Shown here piece by piece: positions 17,255-25,454 of a stretch of DNA of 50,328 bases (its first letter is position 1; the number at the start of each line of letters is the position of its first letter). A program made the position numbers and the translations under genes. This DNA is from Streptoalloteichus hindustanus. Its GTDB lineage: Bacteria; Actinomycetota; Actinomycetes; Mycobacteriales; Pseudonocardiaceae. The notes below the pieces were generated by a model. It worked only from the letters and a program-made list of their open reading frames with translations. It searched no databases and was not told the DNA's origin. Location: contig NZ_FQVN01000022.1 of the NCBI RefSeq assembly GCF_900129375.1, positions 1 to 50,328 on the forward strand, read 5' to 3'.

Positions 17255-18376
17255 CTACGCCACCCGAGCCCTGGCGGCGAAGTCCCGCACGAGCGGGGAC
17301 CGGTAGGCGCGACTGAGCTGGCGGAGGAACTGGACCTCCGCGTCGAGCTGGGTGCCGCCCTGGCTGGCGAGGTTCGGCGGTTCCGGCTGCGGCTCCTCGC
17401 CGCGGCGTCGGCCGTCGAGGGCGGCGGCCAGCCAGCAGGCCGTCACCGTGGCGTCGACCAGCTCCTCGGCGACGCCGCTCGCCACGACGTGCTCCCTGGC
17501 CGCCCGCACCGTCGCCGGCGCCACGTAGTTGCGCAGGAACAACAGGCCGTCGCGGATCTCGATGATGGTCCGGTAGACCCGCAGGCTGGGCGCGGTGAGC
17601 ATGGTGACGCCCCGGTGCGCCTCCACCATCACCACCGTGGGGACCGCGGCCGTGACGTCCCGCCACAGCGGCCGGAGCTCCAGCAACGCCACCAGCGAGA
17701 GGAGCGGCCGGAACAACGCCGCCGAGGACGCCACGAGCACGCCGCCGGCCAGGAACAACGCCTCGATCCCGGTGACCGGCGACAGCAGCGCCAGCGCGAC
17801 CGGTGACTCGGTGGCCAGGTAGAGGAGGAACAGGATCCACAGCAGGCACGCCAGGCCCATGCCGATGCCGAACATGAGCAGCCCGACGCGCAGGGGGCGG
17901 TGGTCGGCGCGTCGGCCGTGGTAGCAGCACACCACCGCGCACACGAAGTCCGCGACGAAGAGGAAGGCGAAGTAGAGGGCCCAGTACGCGGGGGAGGGGC
18001 CGGGGTCGGCGTCGACCACGTTGCGGACGTGCGGCGGGGACGTCGCGTCGATCCACAGCAGCGCCACGAGCACACTCCCGCCGATGACCAGCACCGGGGG
18101 AATCATCCGCGGCCGGCCGGCGGCGAGGAGGACGAAGCAGAGCAGCGCGGCGGCGTCGGCCGTCGCGAAGACCTGCCGGGCCAGGTCGATCGTGTGCGGG
18201 TCGCGGACCAGGCCGTGCAGGACGCGGTCGATGCCGTCCAGGCGCAACGTCATTGCCGCCGCGATCGTGGTGATCGCCAGCCACAGGGCGCGCTGCTGGG
18301 GGTGCCGCATCGCCTGGGGCGCCTTGACGAACGCCACCAGCCACATGCTGGCGACGCCGACGAGTTCCAGCACCAT
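17255..18376 (-). CDS. MAB_1171c family putative transporter (DUF6545 membrane protein)
   Basis: The 373-residue protein has about seven hydrophobic helices in the first 230 residues, for example LVGVASMWLVAFVK, LLCFVLLAAG and VGLLMFGIGMGLACLLWILF. A cytoplasmic helical tail of about 140 residues follows. This layout and its position directly after an ImmA/IrrE-like peptidase gene match the MAB_1171c/DUF6545 family of actinobacteria. No transport activity has been shown for the family, and no substrate-binding residues can be named. ATG at 18376 lies 5 nt after the peptidase stop, so the two are cotranscribed. Frames extending further upstream are shadows of the peptidase gene. Confidence 0.8.
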   Translation of the reverse strand: MVLELVGVASMWLVAFVKAPQAMRHPQQRALWLAITTIAAAMTLRLDGIDRVLHGLVRDPHTIDLARQVFATADAAALLCFVLLAAGRPRMIPPVLVIGGSVLVALLWIDATSPPHVRNVVDADPGPSPAYWALYFAFLFVADFVCAVVCCYHGRRADHRPLRVGLLMFGIGMGLACLLWILFLLYLATESPVALALLSPVTGIEALFLAGGVLVASSAALFRPLLSLVALLELRPLWRDVTAAVPTVVMVEAHRGVTMLTAPSLRVYRTIIEIRDGLLFLRNYVAPATVRAAREHVVASGVAEELVDATVTACWLAAALDGRRRGEEPQPEPPNLASQGGTQLDAEVQFLRQLSRAYRSPLVRDFAARARVA

Positions 18377-18381
18377 GCCGG

Positions 18382-18948
18382 CTACTCCGCGCTGCGGTGG
18401 TAGCCGATACCGGCCTCCAGGCCGGCGATGAAGCCCGTCAGCGGCGACGGCGCCGGGATCCGTCCGATGTCCTCCAGGATCAGGGTCGCGATCATCTCGG
18501 CCTGCTGCTCCTCGTACTGGTTGTACCGGATGCGCGGCAGGAGACTCCTGACCCGCGCCGGGTCCACGGAACCGATGGCGCGGAACGCGGTCCGCGCCTC
18601 GTCCAACGCGAGCTGGTTGTGCTCGCAGAGCATGTGGCCGACCTCGTGCAGGATGATGTGGTCGTGGTGGAGCGGGCTGGTGTCCTGCTCGAAGAAGATG
18701 TGGTCCGCCGTGTCGGTGGCCAGCCACATCCCGCTGGGCGCGCCCGGCGACGTGAGGCCGCTGATCGGCTGGAGGTGCAGCGGCCGGCCGCGCTGCCTGG
18801 CCAGGTCGGCGCAGAAGACCCCGATGTCGAACGGCAGGGGGATGTTCAGGTCGCGGATGCGGGACCGGCAGTCTCGGCGGAGCCTGCGGAGCCGCACGGC
18901 GACCTCCTCCCGATCCTCGACCAGCCGGGCGCGTGGGGGCGTGCTCAT
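18382..18948 (-). CDS. ImmA/IrrE-family zinc metallopeptidase-like protein
   Basis: The product has 188 residues and contains HHDHIILHEVGHMLCEH, in which HEVGH is the HExxH zinc-protease motif of the ImmA/IrrE (DUF955) family. A downstream stretch EEQQAEMIATLIL could provide the third ligand (EQQAE). Relatives cleave repressors to relieve repression, as ImmA does on ICEs. Here the partner is the membrane protein encoded 5 nt downstream, not an HTH protein. ATG at 18948 has a purine-rich GAGAGA upstream; an in-frame start at 19092 is less likely because the added segment is low-complexity. This is the first gene of the operon. Confidence 0.82.
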   Translation of the reverse strand: MSTPPRARLVEDREEVAVRLRRLRRDCRSRIRDLNIPLPFDIGVFCADLARQRGRPLHLQPISGLTSPGAPSGMWLATDTADHIFFEQDTSPLHHDHIILHEVGHMLCEHNQLALDEARTAFRAIGSVDPARVRSLLPRIRYNQYEEQQAEMIATLILEDIGRIPAPSPLTGFIAGLEAGIGYHRSAE

Positions 18949-19032
18949 TCTCTCAGCCGCCCTCCCCGGAGGGAATGCTGTTCGCTGTTCCCCGACCACT
19001 CCCCGTGACTCTCCCCTCGGGCCGACGCCGGC

Positions 19033-19046
19033 CCCGTGCGCACGGG
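19033..19046. promoter_or_regulatory. Perfect 14-bp palindrome upstream of the peptidase operon
   Basis: CCCGTGCGCACGGG is fully self-complementary and lies 85 bp upstream of the peptidase ATG, in a 223-bp gap with no gene. It is a possible repressor or activator site. A chance GC-rich palindrome cannot be excluded. Confidence 0.35.
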
Positions 19047-19171
19047 AAACGGACTGACCGACACCCGTCCTGCCTCGCCACCCTTGGCTCACAGTCGGAT
19101 GCTGCCCGCTGCTGATCGCCCGGCTCGACCCCCAGTCGAGTGGTTGCGTGCAGGCGCAGCGGAGCGAGCCG

Positions 19172-19648
19172 TCAGTAGGTGAAGTAGGGAGTGGGCCGGT
19201 CCTGGAAGCCGTGTTCGATCCGGAGGCGGATCGACGGGTGGATGGTCAGCTCGGCCAGGCGTTCTCGTTCCACCCAGTGCACCTGCTTGGACTCGCCGCT
19301 GGTGGCGAGCTGGCCTCCGACGGGCGTGGCGCGGAAGCAGAGGGAGAACTCCTGTCGGACCTCGCCGTCGCTGGTGTACTCGATGACGTGCCGTGGGTCG
19401 GTGTAGACCCCGATGATCTCGGTCGGTTCGACCTCGATGCCGGTTTCTTCCTGGACCTCGCGCACGACGGTCCGTCCGATGGTCTCGCCGAAGTCCTGTG
19501 CTCCGCCGGGGATGGACCAGAGGTTGTTGTCGGTGCGTTGGATCATGAGCAGGCGGTCGTGCTCGTCCTGGACGAACGCGGTGACCGCGACGACGATGCT
19601 GTTGGGGGCTGGGGCGTTGGGGTCGTTGTAGTAGTCGTTCCGCGCCAT
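19172..19648 (-). CDS. NUDIX hydrolase
   Basis: The 158-residue protein carries the Nudix box GX5EX7REUXEEXGU as GGAQDFGETIGRTVVREVQ followed by EETGI (residues about 49-72). It therefore hydrolyses a nucleoside diphosphate linked to another moiety, using Mg2+ held by the glutamates. The substrate is unknown. ATG at 19648 is preceded by GGTAGGGATGGGG. It follows the HAD gene on the same strand with a hairpin between them, so it may have its own promoter. Its GC content looks somewhat lower than that of the flanking genes. Confidence 0.93.
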   Translation of the reverse strand: MARNDYYNDPNAPAPNSIVVAVTAFVQDEHDRLLMIQRTDNNLWSIPGGAQDFGETIGRTVVREVQEETGIEVEPTEIIGVYTDPRHVIEYTSDGEVRQEFSLCFRATPVGGQLATSGESKQVHWVERERLAELTIHPSIRLRIEHGFQDRPTPYFTY

Positions 19649-19773
19649 GCCCCATCCCTACCGTCCGATGTCTTCCCCGCATGGGGAAGGGCACGCCGGT
19701 CAGCGCGGTAGTTGCGGTAGGTAGCCACCGCCGCCCATGTGGTGGCGGTTTCCGTCACCCTGTCCCTCACGAG

Positions 19774-19804
19774 GAAGGGGGCGGACCAAGCATCCGCCCC
19801 TTCT
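19774..19804 (-). terminator. Hairpin directly after the HAD gene
   Basis: GAAGGGGGCGGA pairs with TCCGCCCC-TTC (one bulged G) around a CCAAGCA loop, ending at the last base before the HAD stop codon. On the minus strand it sits immediately after the HAD gene, where a terminator is expected. No clear T-run follows. Confidence 0.5.
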
Positions 19805-20503
19805 CTACTCAAGATCTGGTGTCACCAGCTCGGCCATGCTCACCACGACAGCGTCAGCCCCCGCTTGACGAAGTCGTTCACCCTTACCCGGCTTGTCGGC
19901 GTAGCCGATGGCGGGCACACCCGCGGTGTGGGCGGCCTGAACGTCCGTCGCGGAATCCCCAACGAGCACGCAGTCGCCTGACTCGACCCGAAGGCGTTGG
20001 CACGCTTGGTGGACGAGGTGCGGATTCGGCTTCAGGCGCGCTTCGTCGCCTGGCTCGCGAGCGGAGACGACGTCGACCAGACGGAGCAGGTCGTGGTGTC
20101 GCAGGTAGGCCACGACGGCTGCCGCCGAGTTGTTGCTGACGACGGCGACTTTCCGGCCGGTGTCCCCGCAACACCGCATGACCTCAGCAGCGTGAGGCGT
20201 CGGCGCGGCGGACATGACGGCTTCCACCTCGACAACGCGCAGTGCTTCCTCAACCTCGCGTGCGAGGGCCGGAAGTTCGTCGGTGACGTGGCGGAGCACG
20301 TCGAAGGGGTCGCGGGTGCGCGCCAGGTCGCCGGGCACCTGCTCGCTGTGACGGGCAAGAACCGCGACGAGGCGCTGCGCCGCTTCGCGGTCGCTGAGCC
20401 CGGTGAAGACACCGCAGATGGGTCCGTCGAAGTCGAGCAGAACGGCGACAGCCCGGCCGAAGACGCCCCGAAGGCCGCCAGCGGGCGAAGGAAGCGCTGA
20501 CAT
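19805..20503 (-). CDS. HAD-family hydrolase (phosphatase)
   Basis: The 232-residue protein has the HAD motifs in order: LLDFDGPICG (motif I, nucleophile Asp near residue 24), VVSNNS (motif II), KPNP (motif III lysine) and GDSATD (motif IV acidic pair). A helical cap lies between motifs I and II. It is predicted to remove phosphate from a small metabolite. The annotated start ATG at 20503 lies just after a decayed XRE/TPR regulator gene on the same strand, so it probably once belonged to a regulator-HAD-NUDIX group. Confidence 0.92.
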   Translation of the reverse strand: MSALPSPAGGLRGVFGRAVAVLLDFDGPICGVFTGLSDREAAQRLVAVLARHSEQVPGDLARTRDPFDVLRHVTDELPALAREVEEALRVVEVEAVMSAAPTPHAAEVMRCCGDTGRKVAVVSNNSAAAVVAYLRHHDLLRLVDVVSAREPGDEARLKPNPHLVHQACQRLRVESGDCVLVGDSATDVQAAHTAGVPAIGYADKPGKGERLRQAGADAVVVSMAELVTPDLE

Positions 20504-20507
20504 CGCT

Positions 20508-21094
20508 GACTCCGCTACGTCGGTGGAAGTGCGCGGCGGGCGATCTTGCCGTGCCGTTGACGAAGTTCGGAAGCCACCTCCCCGATCAACACGGCGAGAT
20601 GCATGACGGAACCCCAGCCAGCGCTCAACGCGACCTCGGCGTCATGCGCCGCTTGCTGCTCTGAGCCGGCGAAACTGGGAACGGAACCGCAACCGGCCCT
20701 GCGCGAGCGCGAACCAAACGCTCAACTCATGGACCACGCCACAATCTCGCCACGCCCGATTTCACGACCGAGCTGGAAGATGCGTTGCGGCTGATCTCGA
20801 CTGGTCACTTGAGCCCATGTCGTACTCCAGGCCGCCAATCAGAAGCGCGAGCCAGCCGGCGGCCACCAACAGCTCGCGGTCATACGACTGCCGAGCAGCT
20901 CGGCCGTGTCCTCGGAGCTGTTCCAGGCTTTGCGACCCGATGTCGCTGACAACCCACGGCTCGTCGCCGGGCAGAACCAGGTCAGGTGCTCGCTCCGCCA
21001 GCTTGAGCGACACGCGCACGCCACGGCGTGTTGTTGCCTTGGCCTCCGGAGCGCCTGACCAAAGGTCTCCATGCAGCGCATCACCCGAACTCAT
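20508..21094 (-). pseudogene. Frameshifted XRE-type TPR regulator remnant
   Basis: On the minus strand three different frames each carry a piece of the conserved C-terminal TPR region of actinobacterial XRE regulators, in the right order. First comes SYDRELLVAAGWLALLIGGL with EYDMG (from about 20900 down to 20820), then QLGREIGRGEIVAW (about 20775-20734), then HELSVWFALAQGRLR (about 20731-20687). At least two frame changes separate them. The DNA-binding N-terminus is not visible, and the remaining sequence to 20508 is too decayed to align by eye. Intact relatives contain AGWLA..LG and AW.HE...WFAL.QG segments in one frame. The gene is judged dead. Confidence 0.72.
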
Positions 21095-21384
21095 GGCTCA
21101 TGCGCGCCCATGGGGCCGCCTAGTTCGTCACCGCCAGGCGGGTGCTCTTGCCCATGGAGGACACCACCGGCGTCATTGAGCGTCACGAGTGGTGCGGCCG
21201 AAATGGCCGGGCTGGTTGTGGGAGATCGTGGCCACACGCCGTGTTGATGACGGCGTGGGTTTCCCCTTCCACCAGAAGCTCGAACCCAACAGGGTTGTTG
21301 ATCGACAGTTCGTCACGGTGAAGGCGAGAAGCACGTCGGCTTCCTGGCAGGCTCCGCGACGCCCGTGGAAAGGGGCTTGAGCGT

Positions 21385-21640
21385 GGTCAGCATCAGCCGC
21401 GCGTTGTGACAGGCGGGTGGTGATGTAGCTCAAGCAAAGTGGCGTCGGTGTGAGGGGCGGGGCGTCTCTCCGGTGATGCCCGAAAGGCCGCGCCGGCGTC
21501 AGCCGTGCGCGGTGAAGAGAGTGGTGTGGCTGCCGCGAAGCGGCGTCGGTGTGAAGGGCGTGATGCCTCTGCGGGGTGATGCCCTGGAGGGGGAGCGCCG
21601 GCGTCAGCCGCGCGGTGTGATGCGGCGCCGGCGGAGCAAG
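21385..21640. repeat. Imperfect direct repeats of about 101 bp
   Basis: GGCGTCGGTGTGA recurs at 21441 and 21542. The sequence GGCGTCAGCCG(T)GCG, or its decayed form CATCAGCCGCGCG, recurs near 21389, 21494 and 21602. The order of blocks is the same in each unit, giving two good copies and one poor copy. It is non-coding. Confidence 0.65.
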
Positions 21641-21641
21641 G

Positions 21642-21702
21642 CGCCCCCAGCGGGGGTCCGGGGGCGTGCCCCCGGGGTGGGGTGTGGGGGCTCCGCCCCC
21701 AC
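21642..21702. repeat. Three consecutive GC-rich hairpins
   Basis: CCCCC-AGC-GGGGG lies at about 21644-21656. CCGGGGGC-GT-GCCCCCGG lies at 21658-21675. GTGGGGGC-TCC-GCCCCCAC lies at 21684-21702 and is followed by AAAACA. All stems are perfect. They lie downstream of tRNA-Lys on its strand, beyond its first terminator hairpin. Confidence 0.7.
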
Positions 21703-21715
21703 AAAACACGACGAG

Positions 21716-21750
21716 CGAGGCACGTTCGCGCTCTCCGCGAACATACCTCG
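21716..21750 (-). terminator. Terminator of tRNA-Lys
   Basis: A 15-bp stem (CGAGGCACGTTCGCG with CGCGAACATACCTCG, two G:T pairs) closes a CTCTC loop. On the minus strand it follows the tRNA 3' end by 13 nt and is followed by TCGTGTTTTG, giving the stem plus T-run of an intrinsic terminator. Confidence 0.75.
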
Positions 21751-21763
21751 CCCATCGAGTGAG

Positions 21764-21836
<73 letters not shown>

Positions 21837-21988
21837 TCGCTCCGTCCGGTGTGTTTCCGTCCGGCGCGACGGGAGAAAAGTTAGCACAGGGTTCGTGTGG
21901 ACAACGAATCGCCTGGTCAAGCGGGGTGTTGTAGGCCGATCGGGTGGTGGTGGAGGGGTGGTGAGGGCCCTGGGCGGCGAGGGATCGG

Positions 21989-23158
21989 GTGAGGGTGTGT
22001 CATCGGACGGTGGGCAAGGTCACATGCGCAGCACTGACGGTGGTCCTGGTCGCGCTCGCCGGCTGCTCCGGACCGGACGCGCCGGCGCCGACCAGCTCGG
22101 CGCCCCCGCCGGTGTCGTTCGCCTTCGACCCGGCGGACAGGGCGGCGGACGTGCCGCCGCTCCAGCCCGTGAGCGTCACGGCCAGCAACGGGCGTCTCCT
22201 CCGCGTGGTGATGACGAACGAGGCGGGCCACCAGGTGTCCGGCGAGCTCGCCCCGGACGGACGGAGCTGGCGGGTGACCGAGCCGCTGGGCTTCGGGCGG
22301 AACTACACCCTGTCCGCGACCGGTGAGGGGAGCGACAACCGGCAGGTGACCGGCGAGGCGCGGTTCACCACGGTCCGGCCGGCGTCGATGCTCACGGTGG
22401 AGACGGACCCCGCCGAGGGGGAGGTCGTGGGGATCGGCCAGCCGATCGTGTTGGTGTTCGACGGGCCGGTGGCGCGCAAGGACGTGGTCGAGCAGTCCGT
22501 GCGGATCACCACCACCCCGGCGGTCGACGGGGCGTTCCACTGGTTCGCCGACAACCAGCTCCACTGGCGTCCCCGCGAGTTCTGGGCGCCGGGCACCCGG
22601 GTCGCCGTCGAGGCGCGGGTGTACGGCAGAGACTTCGGCAACGGCGCCTACGGGGCGGAGGACCGCCGGACGAGCTTCGTCGTGGGCAACGCGTTCGTGG
22701 CCAGGGCGGACGGCGCTGCCCACCAGATGACGGTCACGATCAACGGCGAGGTCGCGAACACGATGGCGATCTCCATGGGGAGCCCGGAGTTCCCGTCGAA
22801 CAACGGGGTCCACGTGGTCACCGAGCGCCATCCGCAGTTCCTGATGGACTCGACCACCTACGGCCTGCCGCTGGAGCGGGGCGGCTACCGGCTCCTGGTC
22901 GACTGGGCGACGCGGATCTCCAACGGCGGCGAGTTCGTGCACTCCGCGCCCTGGTCGGTCGGCGACCAGGGGGTGCGCAACGTCAGCCACGGCTGCATCA
23001 ACCTCGCGCCGGGCAACGCCAAGTGGTTCCACGACACCGTGAAGAAGGGCGACGTGGTCATCGTCACCAGCAGCGGGGGGCCGCAGCTCCAGTGGTGGGA
23101 CGGCTACGGCGACTGGCAGATCCCGTGGGAGACCTGGGTGCTGGGCGGCCAGCGGTAG
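21989..23158 (+). CDS. L,D-transpeptidase lipoprotein (Ig-like plus YkuD domains)
   Basis: The 389-residue protein starts with a lipoprotein signal (VVLVALAGCSG, lipobox Cys near residue 26) and a Pro/Ser-rich linker. Ig-like beta domains occupy about residues 45-245. A YkuD catalytic domain follows, with SHGCIN and the nucleophile Cys at about 336. A Trp-rich tail (WWDGYGDWQIPWETW) ends it. This is the LdtMt2-type layout. It forms 3-3 cross-links in peptidoglycan outside the membrane and is usually carbapenem-sensitive. GTG at 21989 has GAGGGA upstream; GTG at 21995 is also possible. A strong bidirectional hairpin follows the gene. Confidence 0.93.
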   Translation: MRVCHRTVGKVTCAALTVVLVALAGCSGPDAPAPTSSAPPPVSFAFDPADRAADVPPLQPVSVTASNGRLLRVVMTNEAGHQVSGELAPDGRSWRVTEPLGFGRNYTLSATGEGSDNRQVTGEARFTTVRPASMLTVETDPAEGEVVGIGQPIVLVFDGPVARKDVVEQSVRITTTPAVDGAFHWFADNQLHWRPREFWAPGTRVAVEARVYGRDFGNGAYGAEDRRTSFVVGNAFVARADGAAHQMTVTINGEVANTMAISMGSPEFPSNNGVHVVTERHPQFLMDSTTYGLPLERGGYRLLVDWATRISNGGEFVHSAPWSVGDQGVRNVSHGCINLAPGNAKWFHDTVKKGDVVIVTSSGGPQLQWWDGYGDWQIPWETWVLGGQR

Positions 23159-23227
23159 CAGCCGGAGCCGGGCGCGGGAACGGAGCCGGGGGCAGTCGAG
23201 GGGGATGGCGGGGAGGAGCGGACAAAG

Positions 23228-23259
23228 CGAAAGGGCCCCGGAAAACCGGGGCCCTTTCG
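23228..23259. terminator. Bidirectional intrinsic terminator
   Basis: A perfect 14-bp stem CGAAAGGGCCCCGG / CCGGGGCCCTTTCG closes an AAAA loop. It sits 70 bp after the L,D-transpeptidase stop on one strand and 8 bp after the tRNA-His 3' end on the other, so it serves both converging units. Confidence 0.85.
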
Positions 23260-23266
23260 CCGTTGG

Positions 23267-23340
23267 GGTGAGTGACGGGATTTGAACCCGCGACACCTGG
23301 GACCACAACCCAGTGCTCTACCGACTGAGCTACACCCACC
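23267..23340 (-). tRNA. tRNA-His (anticodon GTG)
   Basis: The minus strand folds with acceptor arms GTGGGTG and CACTCAC, D-arm GCTCAGTCGGTAGAGC, anticodon arm CTGGGTTGTGGTCCCAG (anticodon GTG) and T-arm GCGGGTTCAAATCCCGT. A G at position -1 (23340) pairs with discriminator C, the identity element of tRNA-His. CCA is not encoded. It lies 79 bp downstream of orn on the same strand. TACGAT about 40-50 nt upstream is a candidate -10. Confidence 0.96.
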
Positions 23341-23418
23341 ACGCTCTCCGCGGCTCCTCGCCGTGGCGCCGGCATATCGTAGCGCGTCGGGTCGCGAGAT
23401 CAGAAATCGCCCCGCCGC

Positions 23419-24066
23419 TCAGGCCGTCGTGGCGGCCTCACCAGGCGTTTCCCGCTCCCGGGCGCGGTCGCGCTCCAGCAGCTCGGCCGCCACCGCCTGG
23501 GCCTCGTCGCTGGACGGGCCGGGCTGCGGGACGAACGCGGTGCGCCGGTAGTAGGCCAGCTCCCGGATGGACTCCTTGATGTCGGCCAGCGCGCGGTGCG
23601 CCAGCCCCTTCTCCGGCTGCGCGTAGTAGATGCGCGGGTACCAGCGCCGGCACAGCTCCTTGATCGAGGAGACGTCCACCATGCGGTAGTGCAGGTGGGC
23701 GTCCAGCTTCGGCATGTCGCGGGCGATGAACCCGCGGTCGGTCGCGATCGAGTTGCCTGCCAGCGGCGCGGTGCGGGAGTCGGGGACGTGTCGCCGGATG
23801 TAGTCGAGGACGAGTCGCTCGGCCTCGGCGAGGGTCACCGAGGAGCGGCGCACCTCCTCGGTCAGGCCCGAGCGGGCGTGCATGTCGCGCACCACGTCCG
23901 GCATGGTGCCCAGCACCGCGTCGTCGGCGTGGATCACGACGTCGACCCCGTCTCCCAGGACGTTGAGGTCCGCGTCGGTCACCAGCGCGGCGATCTCGAT
24001 CAGGGCGTCCTTGGTCAGGTCCAGCCCCGTCATCTCGCAGTCGATCCACACCAGACGGTCGTTCAC
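23419..24066 (-). CDS. orn: Oligoribonuclease
   Basis: The 215-residue protein starts [23 protein letters not shown] (Asp9, Glu11) is the ExoI motif of DEDDh 3'-5' exonucleases. [16 protein letters not shown] (ExoII) and [15 protein letters not shown] (ExoIII with catalytic His and Asp) follow, and YPRIYY is an Orn-specific segment. Orn degrades 2-nt RNA remnants, including pGpG from c-di-GMP turnover, in the cytoplasm. Length is close to E. coli Orn (181 aa) plus an acidic C-terminal tail typical of actinobacteria. ATG at 24066 is the clear start. Confidence 0.97.
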   Translation of the reverse strand: MNDRLVWIDCEMTGLDLTKDALIEIAALVTDADLNVLGDGVDVVIHADDAVLGTMPDVVRDMHARSGLTEEVRRSSVTLAEAERLVLDYIRRHVPDSRTAPLAGNSIATDRGFIARDMPKLDAHLHYRMVDVSSIKELCRRWYPRIYYAQPEKGLAHRALADIKESIRELAYYRRTAFVPQPGPSSDEAQAVAAELLERDRARERETPGEAATTA

Positions 24067-24205
24067 CCGCGCGAGCCTAGCCCGCCATCCTGGTGCGGGC
24101 TTCGGGCACGTTGTCAGTTGGTGTGCCCGGCGTCACGGTTCACTGTGCCCGGGCGAGGCGCGCCGGCCGTTCGGAAGGCCGGGCCGGGCGCGTCCTCCCG
24201 GGCGC

Positions 24206-25420
24206 CTACCAGGTCACGGGCAGCGACCGCACGCTGTAGAACGGCGTCTCGAAGTGGAACGGGAGTTCGTCGAGCGGCACCGTCGCCCGCAGGTCGGGCG
24301 CCCGCCGCGCCAGCGCGCGCAGCGCCAGGGTCATCTCCAGCCGGGCCAGGTGCTGGCCGATGCACTGGTGCACACCCCACCCGAACGTGAGGTGCCCCTT
24401 CGCCGCCCGGCAGACGTCCAGCCGGTCGGCGTCGGCGAACCGGTCGGCGTCCCGGTTCGCCGACGACAGCGCGACGACCACGCCCTCGCCCGCCCTGATC
24501 GTCCGCCCGCCCAGCTCCACGTCCTCGGTGACCGCGCGCACCAACCCGTGCTGGATGAGCCCGAGGTAGCGGAGCAGCTCCTCCACCACGTCGTCGACCC
24601 GGTCGGGGTCGGTGACCAGCGCCACCCACTCGTCCCGGTGCTCCAGCAGCGCCAGCACGGACAACGCGATGGCGTTCGCGGTCGTCTCGTACCCGCCCAC
24701 CAGCAGCAGCAGCGTCATGCCGACCAGCTCGTCCCGCGTCACCCCGCCCGACCGCAGGTGCCGCACGACCATCCGGCTGATCAGGTCGTCGCCCGGGTCC
24801 CGGTCCTTGGCGTCGACCAGCCCGGCCAGGTAGGACTCCAGCTCGCCGAGCGCCGCGCCAACCTCCTCCGCCGGCAGCGACCGGTCCAGGTGCCGGCGGC
24901 TGCGGCTGGTGAAGAACTCCCGGTCCGCGTAGGGCACGCCGAGCAGCATGGCGGTCACCTGGGTGGGGATCGGCAGCGCGAACCCCTCCACCAGGTCGGC
25001 CGGTCGGTCCGAGGCGAGGAACGCCGCCAGGCACTCCTCCACGACGCGCTCCACCCGCGGGCGCAACGCGGCCATCCGGCCCGCGGTGAAGTCGTGGGCC
25101 AGCATCCGCCGGTACCGGGTGTGCAGGGGCGGGTCGGTCACCAGGAAGCTGCCCGGCGCCGCCTTCCGGTCGACCACCGGCCGCAGCTGCGGGTAGCCCG
25201 GCCGGCTCGGGTCGGAGCTGAACCGGGCCGGGTCGCTGAGCACCCGGCGGACGTCCGCGTAGCGGGTCACCAGCCAGGCGCGCTGGCCGTGGCGCAGCCG
25301 GACCGGCGTCACCGGGTCCTCCGCCCGCAACCGCTCGTACTCGCCTGGCGGGTCGAAACCGGGGCAGCGGGTCATCGGGAAGCGGGGCAGGTCGTCGGCG
25401 GGGTCAGCCGGCTGGGCCAT
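24206..25420 (-). CDS. Cytochrome P450
   Basis: The 404-residue soluble P450 has the I-helix GGYETT, ExxR in EELLRY and the haem-binding loop FGWGVHQCIG with Cys at about 353. These mark a class I bacterial P450 fed by ferredoxin. A possible redox partner, a ferredoxin-reductase-like protein, is encoded at 35965-37194 but is not adjacent. ATG at 25420 has GGGAGAGG about 8 nt upstream. It starts 34 nt after the PH-domain gene stop. No biosynthetic cluster surrounds it, so the substrate is open. Confidence 0.95.
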   Translation of the reverse strand: MAQPADPADDLPRFPMTRCPGFDPPGEYERLRAEDPVTPVRLRHGQRAWLVTRYADVRRVLSDPARFSSDPSRPGYPQLRPVVDRKAAPGSFLVTDPPLHTRYRRMLAHDFTAGRMAALRPRVERVVEECLAAFLASDRPADLVEGFALPIPTQVTAMLLGVPYADREFFTSRSRRHLDRSLPAEEVGAALGELESYLAGLVDAKDRDPGDDLISRMVVRHLRSGGVTRDELVGMTLLLLVGGYETTANAIALSVLALLEHRDEWVALVTDPDRVDDVVEELLRYLGLIQHGLVRAVTEDVELGGRTIRAGEGVVVALSSANRDADRFADADRLDVCRAAKGHLTFGWGVHQCIGQHLARLEMTLALRALARRAPDLRATVPLDELPFHFETPFYSVRSLPVTW

Positions 25421-25454
25421 CGGATCGCCTCTCCCTAGCGTCGCGGGGGCACCC

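Larger units (their letters stand above)
21095..21763. other. Gene-free, repeat-rich interval between pseudogene and tRNA-Lys
   Basis: No frame here looks coding on either strand. The interval holds a hairpin at 21235-21257 (CACGCCGT...ACGGCGTG), an imperfect roughly 100-bp direct repeat (21385-21640), three GC hairpins in a row (about 21642-21702) and the tRNA terminator at 21716-21750. Together with the pseudogene it looks like a degraded, non-essential patch next to a tRNA gene. Confidence 0.6.

Noticed and set aside
24206-25420. P450 as part of a secondary-metabolite cluster
   Set aside because: No PKS, NRPS, terpene or RiPP genes occur on either side within the window.
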